Assembly: GCA_947378905.1 (NCBI GenBank)
Contig: CANCLV010000001.1
Location: 9,745-73,744, forward strand
Direction: 5' to 3'
DNA length: 64,000 bases
Origin: Opitutia bacterium
GTDB lineage: Bacteria; Verrucomicrobiota; Verrucomicrobiia; Opitutales; UBA953
In this document: positions 41,034 through 51,035 of the stretch, in pieces
Layout of the letters: every line of letters begins with the position of its first letter
How positions within the stretch are numbered: the first letter of the stretch is position 1
Translations under genes and position numbers: made by a program
The notes under the pieces: generated by a model
What the model saw: only the letters and a program-made list of their open reading frames with translations
What the model was told of the DNA's origin: nothing
The model's database searches: none

Positions 41034-43103
41034 ATGTTTAACCGTGAGCTCAGCTGGCTAAGTTTCGACCGACGTGTTTTGGAGTTGGCCGAAGATCCTA
41101 CAGTACCACTTTTGGAACGTGTACGCTTTCTCTCGATTGTAAGTTCAAACTTAGATGAATTTTTCGAGATCCGTGTTGCTGGTATTATGCAGCAGGAAGA
41201 ATCAGCAAGTCACCCAGCAACTCGTGAATTCTTACAAGAAGTTTTAAAACGTGCCCATAGTTTGGTCAGCTCACAGCAAAATTGTTGGAAGGAACAAATC
41301 GTTCCAGCCCTCGCCCAAGAAGGCATTGATTACAAAGTTAAGGGACAACTTACCAAAATAGAGTTAAACGAACTTTCGGACAGATTCGACAAAGACATCT
41401 TGCCTGCATTGACCCCACTGGCGATTGACCCCTCTCACCCCTTCCCAGTACTCACCAATAAAGGCCTTTATTTATTGGCCTTATTGCGAGATCCAGAGTC
41501 CGGTGAAACACGTCGTGCGGTTGTGCCCGTCCCACGCGTCCTTCCTCGTATTTTAGCACTGGGGCCAACTCATAAGCGCTCATTCACTTTACTTAGTATT
41601 GTTACCCAGATTTTTATCGAACGACTATTCCCTGGTTTGGAATTAAAAGGCTCCTGGGCATTCCGTATTACCCGAAATAGTGATTTATACGTTGATGAAG
41701 AAGAAGCCGTTAACTTACTCGACGCTATTGAAGACGAAATTCGTAATTTGAGAAAAGGTGCACCAGTACGACTCGAAATCGAAGACTCAGTGCCCGATGA
41801 AGAACTTAACTGGTTGTTAAAATCAATTGGTTTAGCAGCAGATAATACCTTCCGCATTCAAGGTCCAATTAACATGATGCGTTTAAGTAGTTTAATCGAT
41901 CTCGTGAATCGACCAGATCTACTCTTCCCTAATTTTTCTTCAGTAACACCGTCAGAATTCAGTGAGCCTTCGAAGATTTTCTCCAAAATTTCCAAAGGGG
42001 ACATTTTACTACACCATCCTTACGAATCATTTACCCCAGTGGTAGATTTACTCCGTCAGGCCGCCAAAGATGATTCCGTCGTTGCAATCAAGTTAACTCT
42101 CTATCGAACCAGTGGCGATTCCCCTATTGTTGAAGCTTTAAAAGAGGCTGCCCAAAACGGCAAGCAAGTCACAGCACTAGTCGAATTACGTGCCCGCTTT
42201 GACGAACTCAATAATATCGAGTGGTCTCGCCAATTACAAGAAGCCGGTGCCCACGTCGTTTATGGTCTCGCTGGACTTAAGACCCACTGCAAAGCTTGTC
42301 TGATTATTCGTCAGGAAAAGAGTGGCCTCAAACGTTACGTGCATTTGGGAACTGGAAATTACAATCCTAAGACGGCCCGACTTTACACTGACTTCTCTCT
42401 GTTCACTGCGGATGAAGATATTACCGCCGAAGTTGGTTTGTTGTTTAATGTCTTAACGGGAAATCTCGCTAAACCCAAATTCAAGCACCTGCTTGTTGCA
42501 CCATTCCATCTCCATCGTGGAATTCTCGATTTAATTAAGTCAGAAATTTCTGCGGCTAAAGCGGGACGACCTGCACGAATCTTTGCGAAGGTTAACAGCC
42601 TCGTGGACCCCGAAGTCATCAAGGCGCTCTACGAAGCTTCTAATGCCGGTGTCTCGATTCACCTTATCGTAAGAGGTATCTGCTGCCTCATCCCTGGAGT
42701 ACCGGGTAAGAGCGAAAACATCAAAGTTTTCAGTGTTTTAGGTCGCTTCCTCGAACATAGTAGACTCTTCCGTTTTGAGAATTCAGTCGGTGATCCAATC
42801 ATCTTAATGGGTAGTGCCGACTGGATGCCGCGTAATTTCATGCGTCGAGTCGAGTGCGTCTTTCCAATCAAAAATAAAGTTCTTCGTACTCGAATCGAAA
42901 AAGAGATTGTCAAAGTTTATACGGAGAAACTCGGAGACGTTAAACAGCTTAATTCTGACGGACAGTATCTACCCTGCTCATCCAAGGGACGAAGTGACAC
43001 TCAAGTGCAGGAGACTTTCTTAGAGTTAGCTAGAAAGCATTCAGCAGTCAAAGTTAGCGCTGCAAAGAAGACCCCAAGCAAATCCGTTCGACGGCTCCGT
43101 TAA
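41034..43103 (+). CDS. ppk1: Polyphosphate kinase 1
   Basis: Makes long-chain polyphosphate from ATP. 689 residues with the Ppk1 opening (NRELSWLSFDRRVLELA; SSNLDEFFEIRVAG). The two PLD-like catalytic histidines lie in LKTHCKACLII (about residue 417) and FLEHSRLFRFEN (about 575). It stands alone, 116 bases after the Rsm22-like gene. No pho-type regulatory box was recognised before it. Its last 50 bases are overlapped by lpxK from the other strand, the largest convergent overlap here. Confidence 0.97.
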   Translation: MFNRELSWLSFDRRVLELAEDPTVPLLERVRFLSIVSSNLDEFFEIRVAGIMQQEESASHPATREFLQEVLKRAHSLVSSQQNCWKEQIVPALAQEGIDYKVKGQLTKIELNELSDRFDKDILPALTPLAIDPSHPFPVLTNKGLYLLALLRDPESGETRRAVVPVPRVLPRILALGPTHKRSFTLLSIVTQIFIERLFPGLELKGSWAFRITRNSDLYVDEEEAVNLLDAIEDEIRNLRKGAPVRLEIEDSVPDEELNWLLKSIGLAADNTFRIQGPINMMRLSSLIDLVNRPDLLFPNFSSVTPSEFSEPSKIFSKISKGDILLHHPYESFTPVVDLLRQAAKDDSVVAIKLTLYRTSGDSPIVEALKEAAQNGKQVTALVELRARFDELNNIEWSRQLQEAGAHVVYGLAGLKTHCKACLIIRQEKSGLKRYVHLGTGNYNPKTARLYTDFSLFTADEDITAEVGLLFNVLTGNLAKPKFKHLLVAPFHLHRGILDLIKSEISAAKAGRPARIFAKVNSLVDPEVIKALYEASNAGVSIHLIVRGICCLIPGVPGKSENIKVFSVLGRFLEHSRLFRFENSVGDPIILMGSADWMPRNFMRRVECVFPIKNKVLRTRIEKEIVKVYTEKLGDVKQLNSDGQYLPCSSKGRSDTQVQETFLELARKHSAVKVSAAKKTPSKSVRRLR

Positions 43104-44256
43104 ATCCATCTTTGTCGCCAAGGATATCCACTTCCATTCGTACATACATGAGTGGCAGTGATGGACGGAAGCGCGACTGTAGGCGTACCGCATCTTTCTC
43201 GGTTGTCACAATGAGTTCAGCTTTTGCTTGGATGGCTGACTCTAAAACTTCATCCAAGTCTTCGTCATTAAAGGCGTGGTGATCCAGGAATCGACGGTTG
43301 GAGACAATTTTAGCACCTTGGGCTAATAAGGTTTCTTCGAATCGCTCAGGAGTCGCGATACCAGAGAAGGCGGCGATGCGTTTTCCGGCTAAGAAACCCA
43401 GCGGTAAATGTTGAGTTCCATCAATTTCGATAAGCTCCTTGGCGTCGTGAGCACAGGAAATGATTTCAACCTTGGGATTATGCTTACGAATCAAGGCAAC
43501 CAACTCGGGATCTGGTGTGCCCGTTGATTTGGTAAGAAAAATATACGACGCGCGACTGAGATTTCGAACAGGCTCACGAAGAATTCCGCGCGGCAATAAA
43601 TTGCGGTTTCCGAAGGGGTTCCGGCTATCCACCAGCAGTAAGTTAATCTGACCGCGTAATGGCAGATACTGTAGGCCGTCGTCTAAAATAATAGTATCCA
43701 CGCCATATTGGCGAAGCGCATATCGACCACCCTCAACACGATTACGGTCAACAATAACAATGACGCCGTACTTTACTAAGTTAGTTGCTAACATGAACGG
43801 CTCGTCCCCTGCCTCATCGGGACCAGCGAGAACGCTTTTACCGTCAGATACTGTTAGAGGATCCGGGCGACGTCCCTGAGTGAGCCAACGCCAAAATCTC
43901 TTCATCATCGAGTCACTCGCACCTTTATAACCTCGGGACAAAATGGCTACCTTACGTCCACGTTGGGCGAGCACTTGGGCCATTTTCATAACCACAGGTG
44001 TTTTGCCTGTACCACCCACGGTTAGATTTCCGACAACGACTACTTTGCACCCCAGGTGGGTGTCCCGGATGAGTCTGTGACGGTAAAGCCACAGACGAAA
44101 TTTTACTAACACCTCAAATACGAGAGAAAGCAGCCAGAGAATGAATCCTAGAAAAGTTGCAAATACCCCTGTTTTACGGTCATAAACGAGGTCAGTGGCG
44201 TATCCAGCAATAGCCTCACGAAGGGTCGAAAATATTCCTCGGTGCTTAGGTCTCAT
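43054..44256 (-). CDS. lpxK: Tetraacyldisaccharide 4'-kinase LpxK
   Basis: Phosphorylates the lipid A disaccharide precursor at the 4' position at the inner membrane. P-loop [12 protein letters not shown] (residues 76-87), then [22 protein letters not shown] ([12 protein letters not shown]) and [15 protein letters not shown] are the family landmarks. At 400 residues it is longer than usual (about 330); the extra is a 35-residue N-terminal extension before the membrane helix (residues 31-50). It shows that the organism makes lipid A. Confidence 0.94.
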   Translation of the reverse strand: MRPKHRGIFSTLREAIAGYATDLVYDRKTGVFATFLGFILWLLSLVFEVLVKFRLWLYRHRLIRDTHLGCKVVVVGNLTVGGTGKTPVVMKMAQVLAQRGRKVAILSRGYKGASDSMMKRFWRWLTQGRRPDPLTVSDGKSVLAGPDEAGDEPFMLATNLVKYGVIVIVDRNRVEGGRYALRQYGVDTIILDDGLQYLPLRGQINLLLVDSRNPFGNRNLLPRGILREPVRNLSRASYIFLTKSTGTPDPELVALIRKHNPKVEIISCAHDAKELIEIDGTQHLPLGFLAGKRIAAFSGIATPERFEETLLAQGAKIVSNRRFLDHHAFNDEDLDEVLESAIQAKAELIVTTEKDAVRLQSRFRPSLPLMYVRMEVDILGDKDGFNGAVERICLGSSLQR

Positions 44257-44324
44257 GGGTGTAAACTATGCAAACTTGTTTGACGCAGGCAGGCAACCCG
44301 ATTGAGAAGGGACGCAACGAGTCT

Positions 44325-44726
44325 ATGCTCTATCACCTTTTACGCACCAAGTTACTGCGCGCTGAAGTCACCGGTGCCCGCATCGATTATGAGGGTTCTT
44401 TAGCCATAGACAGCGAATTAATGGCCTTAGTGGGCATGCTTCCCTACGAGAAAATCTTAGTGGGTAATATCGCTAATGGTGAGCGTTTTGAGACCTATGC
44501 GATCCCCGCTCCAGCTGGTTCGCGACAAATTTGCCTGAACGGTGCCACTGCCCACTTGGGTAAAGTAGGTGACTTATTAGTAGTAATGACCTTTGCTGAG
44601 GTCACACCCGAAGAAGCCAAATCCTGGCATCCAAAAACGGTTACCCTTTCCCACCAGAACAAAAAAGTTGTTCGAATCGAAAACCCCGACGTCTCCAAAG
44701 ACCTTCTCAATACTTTCCAAAAATGA
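44325..44726 (+). CDS. panD: Aspartate 1-decarboxylase
   Basis: Makes beta-alanine for pantothenate. The proenzyme cleaves itself between Gly and Ser to create a pyruvoyl group. From ATG 44325 the sequence places Lys9 and Gly24-Ser25 (YEGSLAID) at exactly the E. coli numbers, which decides this start over ATG 44268. [12 protein letters not shown] and [17 protein letters not shown] follow. The protein has 133 residues. The 3' end overlaps the aminotransferase gene by four bases. Confidence 0.93.
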   Translation: MLYHLLRTKLLRAEVTGARIDYEGSLAIDSELMALVGMLPYEKILVGNIANGERFETYAIPAPAGSRQICLNGATAHLGKVGDLLVVMTFAEVTPEEAKSWHPKTVTLSHQNKKVVRIENPDVSKDLLNTFQK

Positions 44727-45802
44727 GTTACCGCTTATACATTCCAGGACCACTCACTGTTTCTGAATCCATCATTAAGGCGATGGGCAAGCCCATGATT
44801 GGTCACCGATCTAAAGACTTCGTTGCATTGTACGAAGACATGCAACCTCGTCTTCAGAAAATGTTCTATACCACTGACCCCGTCTATTTAAGTACGAGTT
44901 CAGCTTGGGGCGTCATGGAAGGTGCCCTTCGCAATGTTTGTAAGAAAGGCGTTCTCAACTGTATGAACGGTGCGTTTTCCGATAAATGGAACGACGTAGC
45001 CAAGCGCTGCGGTAAATATGCGGAGGCTCTCCAATTCGACTGGGGTAAGCCAGTGGATCCAGTTGCTGTCCGCAAAGCACTCGCAACGGGTAAGTTCGAT
45101 TGCATCACTTTCATCCATTCAGAAACCTCCACCGGCACTCTTTCTAATATTGCCGAAATCATGGCAGTCATCCGCGAGTTCCCCGACGTCATCTCAATTG
45201 CCGACTCGGTAAGCTCATTCTCCACCTTACCTATTAAGAAAGACGAACTGGGTATTGATATTCTTCTTACCGGTTCACAAAAGGCCCTCGCCCTGCCTCC
45301 TGGCTTAGCGATTTTCTCAGTCAGTGAGCGTGCCCGTACTCGGGCTAAGGAACTTTCCGATCGTGGTTACTACTTCGATTTAATCGAGTTCCACGATAAC
45401 CACACCAAGGGCATGACCCCTTCAACGCCTTGCATTTCATTATTCTACGGACTCCAACAGCGTCTCGTCGAAGTTGAAGCTGAAGGTCTGGAGAATCGCT
45501 ACGAACGTCACCGTCGCTTAAATGAAATGGTGCGCAATTGGGGACTAGCTAAAGGTTTTAATTTATTACCGAGCCCAGAATTTGCTACGCGTGGTTTAAA
45601 CTGCTTTAAGAATGACCGTAATGCAGATTTAGAACGCTTACTGAAAACTCTTAAGTCACGTCATAAACTGGTGATCGATGGTGGATACGGAAAATTAAAA
45701 GGTAAAACCTTCCGAATCTCCAACATGGGCGACGAAACGGACGCCACTATTTCCACACTCATTGCCGCGCTTGATGACTCTTTCGCTGAGCAAGGAATAT
45801 AA
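44723..45802 (+). CDS. Class V aminotransferase (alanine/serine-glyoxylate type)
   Basis: A 359-residue PLP aminotransferase of the alanine-glyoxylate / serine-pyruvate / SerC-like class V group. Opening [22 protein letters not shown], then [11 protein letters not shown] and [12 protein letters not shown]; Lys187 in [13 protein letters not shown] is the PLP lysine. In several phyla such an enzyme replaces SerC in serine synthesis. Coupling to panD gives no clear answer on substrate. Confident on family, not on reaction. Confidence 0.83.
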   Translation: MSYRLYIPGPLTVSESIIKAMGKPMIGHRSKDFVALYEDMQPRLQKMFYTTDPVYLSTSSAWGVMEGALRNVCKKGVLNCMNGAFSDKWNDVAKRCGKYAEALQFDWGKPVDPVAVRKALATGKFDCITFIHSETSTGTLSNIAEIMAVIREFPDVISIADSVSSFSTLPIKKDELGIDILLTGSQKALALPPGLAIFSVSERARTRAKELSDRGYYFDLIEFHDNHTKGMTPSTPCISLFYGLQQRLVEVEAEGLENRYERHRRLNEMVRNWGLAKGFNLLPSPEFATRGLNCFKNDRNADLERLLKTLKSRHKLVIDGGYGKLKGKTFRISNMGDETDATISTLIAALDDSFAEQGI

Positions 45803-45821
45803 CCACGATTTGACAAGCGGT

Positions 45822-45827
45822 TATAAT
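45822..45827 (+). promoter_or_regulatory. TATAAT box directly before the topoisomerase gene
   Basis: A perfect TATAAT lies seven bases before the ATG at 45835. As a -10 box it would start transcription at or next to the ATG, giving a leaderless message, in line with the absence of a ribosome-binding sequence. TTGACA at 45810-45815 is too close (6 bases) to pair with it. Confidence 0.45.
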
Positions 45828-45834
45828 CCTACGC

Positions 45835-48561
45835 ATGGCAAAAAAATCTTCCAAGGCCCCTTCTGCAAAAACTGATAGCTCGGTTTTAAAGACATTAGTG
45901 ATCGCTGAAAAGCCATCCGTTGCTGCGGATTTGGCTAAAGTTCTCAAGGTTTCAAAGTTAGGCGATGTATTCGAAAACGACGAGTGGATTATTAGTTCAG
46001 CAGTCGGTCACTTAGTTAAATTGAAGGACCCGGAAGACCTTGATCCGAAATATAAACGCTGGACGCTAAAAGATCTACCCATCCTTCCCGATAAATATGA
46101 CGGCACGGTTGATACCAGTATTCTCAAAGCCATTATTGGTGACCGCCAAGACGGTACACGCTTCAAACTTTTAAAAGAACTCATCAAACGCAGTGACGTG
46201 GGTACCATCGTCAATGCTTGCGACGCCGGACGTGAAGGTGAACTGATTCTCCATTACATCTACAAACTGATTGGCCGAGAACTTCCCGTGAAGCGACTCT
46301 GGCTCACGAGTATGACAAACGACGCTATTCAAAGTAGCTTCGATAATCTTTTAACCAGTGAAGCAAAGGCTGGCTTACGCGATTCAGCTGTCGGACGTTC
46401 GCAGGCTGACTGGCTTGTAGGACTTAACGCGAGTCGCCTTTGCACATTAAGAATTGGTGCACGCAGCGAGTCCTATCCTGCCGGTCGAGTACAAACCCCT
46501 ACTCTCATGTTGATTGTCGAACGCGAATTAGAAATCCGTGCGTTCCAACCCAAACCTTTCTGGAAAATTGAAGCCTACTTTAATATTAAGTCAGGACAGT
46601 ATAAAGGAGTAGCCCAGGTTCCCGGCGTAACCGATCGCAAAGAAGCTGAACGTTTCTTCGATGAAGCATCCGCTAAGAAAGTTTCCGAAGAGAGTCTCAA
46701 AATTGGCGTCGGAACTGTCACAGATGAATGTAAGCCTAAGAAAGAAAGCGCACCTCGTCTATTTGACTTAACCACCCTCCAACGTGAAGGGAATCGTCGC
46801 TTCGGTTTCTCAGCTAAAACCACTCTCGGTGCAGCCCAAGCTCTTTACGAAAAACACAAGGCACTCACCTACCCTCGTACGGATTCACAGTACTTGCCTG
46901 AAGATCACTTACCAACCGCTAAGAACGTATTGGAATCTTTAATCCAAGGCCACTCAGTCGGTAATTTCGCTAAAGAAGTTTTATCCAAGGGCTGGCTTAA
47001 CTCGGCCGGCAAACGCGTTTTTGATAATAAGAAAGTCAGCGATCACTTTGCGATTGTGCCTACTGGCACCATTCCGAGCGGACTCTCAGAAGTGGAACAA
47101 AAAATTTACGATTTAGTCGTACGTAGATTCGTCGGTGTATTCTTCCCGATGGCTGAGTTCGAAGAAACCGTTCGCACTACTCAGGTCGGTCAGTACAATT
47201 TCCGCACCACCGGTAAAGTTTTAGTCGTTGCCGGTTGGCGTGCTGTTTGGGGTCAAGAAGCCGAAGCGGAAGAGGACAAAGATAAAGAAGGTGCAGCGAC
47301 ACTTCCAGCTCTGAGCGATGCAGATGGCAAACCGCCACAAGCGAAGGTCGCCGATATCGATGTTAAACAAGACGCGACCAAACCTCCGGCACGTTTTAAC
47401 GAAGCATCACTTTTAGGAGCGATGGAAAATGCTGGCAAGCTGGTTGACGACGATGCACTGGCAGAAGCTATGAAAGAACGCGGCCTAGGTACACCGGCTA
47501 CCCGTGCGCAAACGATTGAAGGTTTATTGGGTCAAAAATATATAGAACGACAAGGCAAAGAACTTGTCCCGATGGCTAAAGCTTTCCAATTACATCAATT
47601 CATTCACGCCAAAGGTTTATCCTTCCTCTCGGAGCCTCAACTCACCGGTGAGTGGGAATTTAAATTAAAACAAACCGAACACGGCGATCTATCGGTCAAG
47701 AAATTTATCGCCGACATTAAAGTACAGGTTGAAGATTTCATTAATAAAGGTCGCGTCGAACCTGAACCGACTGTTGTGCAACCTGAAGTCTTATCACCTT
47801 CGGACAAAAAGCCGATGATGACGAATGGAGAAAGTTATTTCTCTCAAGACCGTTCGGCGGATGGTAAAAAACCGATGGTCATTGTTTATAAGGGTGTTAA
47901 CGGACACGAAGTTACTCCTGCCGAACTCGCTGAACTGATTGAGAAGCGTCGAATCGGACCATTCAATGACTTCAAGTCCATGAAGTCGGGCAAGAACTAC
48001 ACCGGCTATATTGATCTTGTGGATGAAGATTCCATTGTCTCCTGGAAGAAGAAACCAGAAGAGGCACCAGCCAAAGATGAAAACGGAGTCGAAAAGCCGA
48101 AGCGTAAAACCAAACCCAAGCCACCGACTGGCAGACTCAAGGGTGTTCTCTATTTACCACCTCGCGAAGGAGCTGCCGGAAATCCCGACGCCTTTGACGC
48201 TGAGTGGCCAGTTCTGGGTAATTGCCCGGTATCAGGCCTCCCCGTTCAACAAACGCCTTCTGCAGGCTACCGCGTGTGCCCACAGAAGGCTGCGGAAGCT
48301 GGAGCTAAGAAGACTTTCGGCCTAAGTGCCGAAATGCTCAAATGCCCTATCACTCCAGAGGACATTAAGGCGTTACTGAATAATGGTAAGACATCTTTAA
48401 AGAAATTTATTTCGAGAAAGACCAATCGAGCTTTCGAAGCTTATTTAGTGGCGGACAAAGATAAAGGTTGGTGGTTCGAGTTTCCTCCGCGCAAGCCGAA
48501 GGGCCCTCGCAAAGCATCAGGCGAAACTTCCGAAAAGTCGTCCGACTCGAATCCTTACTAA
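45835..48561 (+). CDS. topB: DNA topoisomerase III (type IA)
   Basis: A 908-residue type IA topoisomerase that passes and relaxes single strands. Toprim domain at the start (TLVIAEKPSVAADLAKVLK; DAGREGELI), QTPTLMLIVERELEIRAF, catalytic Tyr346 in LTYPRTDSQYL, and TPATRAQTIEGLL. The C-terminal part has topoisomerase-III-type repeats (LLNNGKTSLKKFISRKTNRAFEAYLVA) rather than the zinc ribbons of TopA. An acidic insertion rich in Glu/Lys (about 478-490) and a Pro/Lys-rich linker (about 745-765) separate domains. Its CTAA end is shared with the convergent gene. Confidence 0.92.
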   Translation: MAKKSSKAPSAKTDSSVLKTLVIAEKPSVAADLAKVLKVSKLGDVFENDEWIISSAVGHLVKLKDPEDLDPKYKRWTLKDLPILPDKYDGTVDTSILKAIIGDRQDGTRFKLLKELIKRSDVGTIVNACDAGREGELILHYIYKLIGRELPVKRLWLTSMTNDAIQSSFDNLLTSEAKAGLRDSAVGRSQADWLVGLNASRLCTLRIGARSESYPAGRVQTPTLMLIVERELEIRAFQPKPFWKIEAYFNIKSGQYKGVAQVPGVTDRKEAERFFDEASAKKVSEESLKIGVGTVTDECKPKKESAPRLFDLTTLQREGNRRFGFSAKTTLGAAQALYEKHKALTYPRTDSQYLPEDHLPTAKNVLESLIQGHSVGNFAKEVLSKGWLNSAGKRVFDNKKVSDHFAIVPTGTIPSGLSEVEQKIYDLVVRRFVGVFFPMAEFEETVRTTQVGQYNFRTTGKVLVVAGWRAVWGQEAEAEEDKDKEGAATLPALSDADGKPPQAKVADIDVKQDATKPPARFNEASLLGAMENAGKLVDDDALAEAMKERGLGTPATRAQTIEGLLGQKYIERQGKELVPMAKAFQLHQFIHAKGLSFLSEPQLTGEWEFKLKQTEHGDLSVKKFIADIKVQVEDFINKGRVEPEPTVVQPEVLSPSDKKPMMTNGESYFSQDRSADGKKPMVIVYKGVNGHEVTPAELAELIEKRRIGPFNDFKSMKSGKNYTGYIDLVDEDSIVSWKKKPEEAPAKDENGVEKPKRKTKPKPPTGRLKGVLYLPPREGAAGNPDAFDAEWPVLGNCPVSGLPVQQTPSAGYRVCPQKAAEAGAKKTFGLSAEMLKCPITPEDIKALLNNGKTSLKKFISRKTNRAFEAYLVADKDKGWWFEFPPRKPKGPRKASGETSEKSSDSNPY

Positions 48562-49337
48562 TTATTTTTCTCCCAAGGCTGACGTGGGATACGTTGGAGA
48601 ATGGCGAGATGTAATTGTTCTTCCATAAACCTGAGATGCTCCAAGTCATCGGGCGCATGGTCATCTTCCTTGCTGAGTTTCTTTTGCCAAACATCGCGAT
48701 ACCAATCGTAGGCGGGTTTCATTTGTCCGCTTTCCCATAACGCACGAGCGCACATAAAATGTACAAACCATGGTGCATTTTTACTTTCAGACGCTCGTTT
48801 GTAATAAGATGCAGCGAGTGAAAAATCTTTGAGTTTCAACTCCGAGAGTTGTCCGGCTGAAATTAAGATCCCGACATTACCTCCGGTATACTTTACACCT
48901 TCCTCCATCACACGGATACCCTGCTGCGCGTATTTCTTAAATAAGTCATCTTGGATTTCAGCACTCACTTTAGCGTAACCGCCACGTTTACGTATTTCCC
49001 AGTGAGCCATGTCATATCCGACAACAAAGCCTGTATTCTCCCAGAAAAATCTAGCCCTTGGATCAAGTAAACAGGAGGTGCGCATCAGAGCTTCACATCC
49101 TGCACGATCACGTCTCTCCCAAAGTACATAACTTCTAATCCAGGCACCATCGGCCACGACGGTGCGAAATCCTCCCAGGATACCCAGCAGCACACCCTGA
49201 CCTAAACTCGGCTCAATTTGTTTTTTCCCCATCTCGGGTATCGAGACGCGAACCTTCGTCCAGGAAAGTTCCGCAATGACACCAGCCAACCCGAGACCAA
49301 AGATTGCGATTATCCATTGGACACGAAGCGACTTCAT
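48558..49337 (-). CDS. Membrane-anchored TPR-like protein, partner of an ABC transporter
   Basis: A 259-residue protein with one N-terminal membrane helix (residues 7-23, WIIAIFGLGLAGVIAEL) and a helical periplasmic or cytoplasmic body with TPR-like pairs (LSELKLKDFSLAASYYKRASE; CARALWESGQMKPAYDWYRDVW). No family name recognised. It is the last gene of acyP-ABC ATPase-permease, its start overlapping the permease stop by one base (TAATG). The coupling suggests that it works with the transporter. Confidence 0.75.
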   Translation of the reverse strand: MKSLRVQWIIAIFGLGLAGVIAELSWTKVRVSIPEMGKKQIEPSLGQGVLLGILGGFRTVVADGAWIRSYVLWERRDRAGCEALMRTSCLLDPRARFFWENTGFVVGYDMAHWEIRKRGGYAKVSAEIQDDLFKKYAQQGIRVMEEGVKYTGGNVGILISAGQLSELKLKDFSLAASYYKRASESKNAPWFVHFMCARALWESGQMKPAYDWYRDVWQKKLSKEDDHAPDDLEHLRFMEEQLHLAILQRIPRQPWEKNN

Positions 49338-50185
49338 TAAATTTCCCTCTGACGGAAGATTAAACTGCCAATAAAAATAAATACTACGATATAGCAGGCG
49401 CCGGAAAATAAAGATAACGTCACTGCACCTTCGGCAACCGAGCCGTGATCCAACGTTAAAGCGTCACCGATATTAAACTGCTGTAAATTGGGAATAATAT
49501 AAGTGGATACAGTTAATAATAATTTTGAAAAAAGGTTAAGATCGCCGGGCTTAAGCAAAGTCTCTTGCGCTAACCATTGGAGTTGACCGGCAACCACGAG
49601 CATCGAGCCGACAATCACAGTGAAAAGAAAAGTACGTGCCAAGGAGGCGACCATCAGAATCATTGCTGCAACTACGCCGAGTCGAGCCCACTGCATACCG
49701 GTATAGGAAAAAAGGCCTGTAATACTGAGCTCTGGTGGGGCTTTGCCTACTTCTAAAGCCGCCGCTGTCAGTTCCTGGCACCGTGCCCACAGGATGATGC
49801 CCAGGAGCGTCGACAACGTAAAAATAAAGACACCTAAAACCAGCCACACACCGATAAATTTACCGACAAGGAATTCCGTCCGGCTCACGGGCTTGGCTAA
49901 TAAGGTTAAAGCAGTTCGGTTATCCATCTCAGCAAAGAAAAGTTGAGCGGACATGACTACGGCGAGCACGGAGCCAAATAAGAACATGCCACCGAATCCA
50001 AAATCGCAGACGAACTTCAATTCTCCGTGTCCGAAGTCTAAAAATCTAAATGAGACGGACGAAAGCACCAAAGCTGCGGAAAGCAAAATAAGGAAGGCGA
50101 AGAAGCGCTGACGAATGGCCTCAAGAAATGTCAGTCGAGTCATCCACGAAATGCGCATAAGGGAAGATTTCATAAAATTAGGCAT
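49337..50185 (-). CDS. ABC-2 type transporter permease
   Basis: A 282-residue permease with about six membrane helices. Landmarks: TFLEAIRQRFFAFLILLS at the start, ALTLLAKPVSRTEFLVGKFIGVWL between helices 2 and 3, as in NatB/CcmB-like ABC-2 permeases. It overlaps the ATPase gene by eight bases. Together they form an ABC-2 export system; the substrate cannot be told from the sequence. Confidence 0.88.
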   Translation of the reverse strand: MPNFMKSSLMRISWMTRLTFLEAIRQRFFAFLILLSAALVLSSVSFRFLDFGHGELKFVCDFGFGGMFLFGSVLAVVMSAQLFFAEMDNRTALTLLAKPVSRTEFLVGKFIGVWLVLGVFIFTLSTLLGIILWARCQELTAAALEVGKAPPELSITGLFSYTGMQWARLGVVAAMILMVASLARTFLFTVIVGSMLVVAGQLQWLAQETLLKPGDLNLFSKLLLTVSTYIIPNLQQFNIGDALTLDHGSVAEGAVTLSLFSGACYIVVFIFIGSLIFRQREI

Positions 50186-51035
50186 CGCGGCTCCCGGTCA
50201 CGAGTTCACGGAATAAGTCATCGAGCGATCGACGCGGATGCGTGACGGATGTTATTTTTGCACCATGTTGTGCTAAAACTTCTTCGGCGGCTCGACGGGC
50301 CTCAGGTGTTAAGTTTTCTACGGTGATAATGTTTTGGTCACGACGGGTTAAAACATCATCCACCCTGCCCTCGAGTACTAATTTTCCTCGATCCATAATC
50401 GCAATACGATCACAGACCTGCTCCACCTGACCCAGTAAATGCGAACAAAGGACAATGGTTTTACCCTTTGCTTTCATGGCTTTTATCATTTGGCCAATCG
50501 CCGCTGAGCCCACGGGATCAACCCCTGCCGTCGGTTCATCCAGAATAACTAATTCAGGATCATGCACAATCGCTTGGGCTAATCCAATGCGCTGCAACAT
50601 GCCCTTGGAATATGTACCAATCGTTCGGTCACCTGCCTCAGTCATCGCCGTTAATGCTAATGCCTGTTCCACTGCTTGATTAACCGATTCAGGTTTTACA
50701 CCACTCAGTCGTGCACAATAGGCGACCAGCTCACGTCCGGTCAGGAACTTATGAAAGTAAGGTGCTTCGGGTAAAAACCCGGTGCGCGAACGAGCGGCGG
50801 TTGTCGCAAACGGAAAACCAAGTATCGAAACTTCACCCGCAGTAGGAGCAACCAATCCTAAAATGATTTTTAAAGTCGTACTCTTGCCACAGCCATTGGG
50901 GCCGAGCAAACCAAAGACCTGACCTCGAGGAATTTCAAAGGAGACATTATCGACCGCGCGTAGTTTCAATCCGCGTAGCCCAATACGGAAATCTTTAGTC
51001 AGTCCTTTAACCGCAATCGCTGGACCAGTATTCAT
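50178..51035 (-). CDS. ABC transporter ATP-binding protein
   Basis: A 285-residue ABC-2 type ATPase. Walker A GLLGPNGCGKSTTLK, Q-loop region FLPEAPYF, signature YSKGMLQRIGLAQA (SKGMLQ variant), Walker B LVILDEPTAGVDP and the H-loop LCSHLLGQVEQ. A C-terminal 70-residue tail (from RDQNIITVENL) is of the kind seen in NatA/CcmA-like exporters. It overlaps acyP by four bases and the permease by eight. Confidence 0.92.
   Translation of the reverse strand: MNTGPAIAVKGLTKDFRIGLRGLKLRAVDNVSFEIPRGQVFGLLGPNGCGKSTTLKIILGLVAPTAGEVSILGFPFATTAARSRTGFLPEAPYFHKFLTGRELVAYCARLSGVKPESVNQAVEQALALTAMTEAGDRTIGTYSKGMLQRIGLAQAIVHDPELVILDEPTAGVDPVGSAAIGQMIKAMKAKGKTIVLCSHLLGQVEQVCDRIAIMDRGKLVLEGRVDDVLTRRDQNIITVENLTPEARRAAEEVLAQHGAKITSVTHPRRSLDDLFRELVTGSRDA

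Noticed and set aside
45810..45827. TTGACA plus TATAAT before topB as a normal -35/-10 pair
   Set aside because: The two boxes are only six bases apart, which cannot serve one sigma-70-type promoter.
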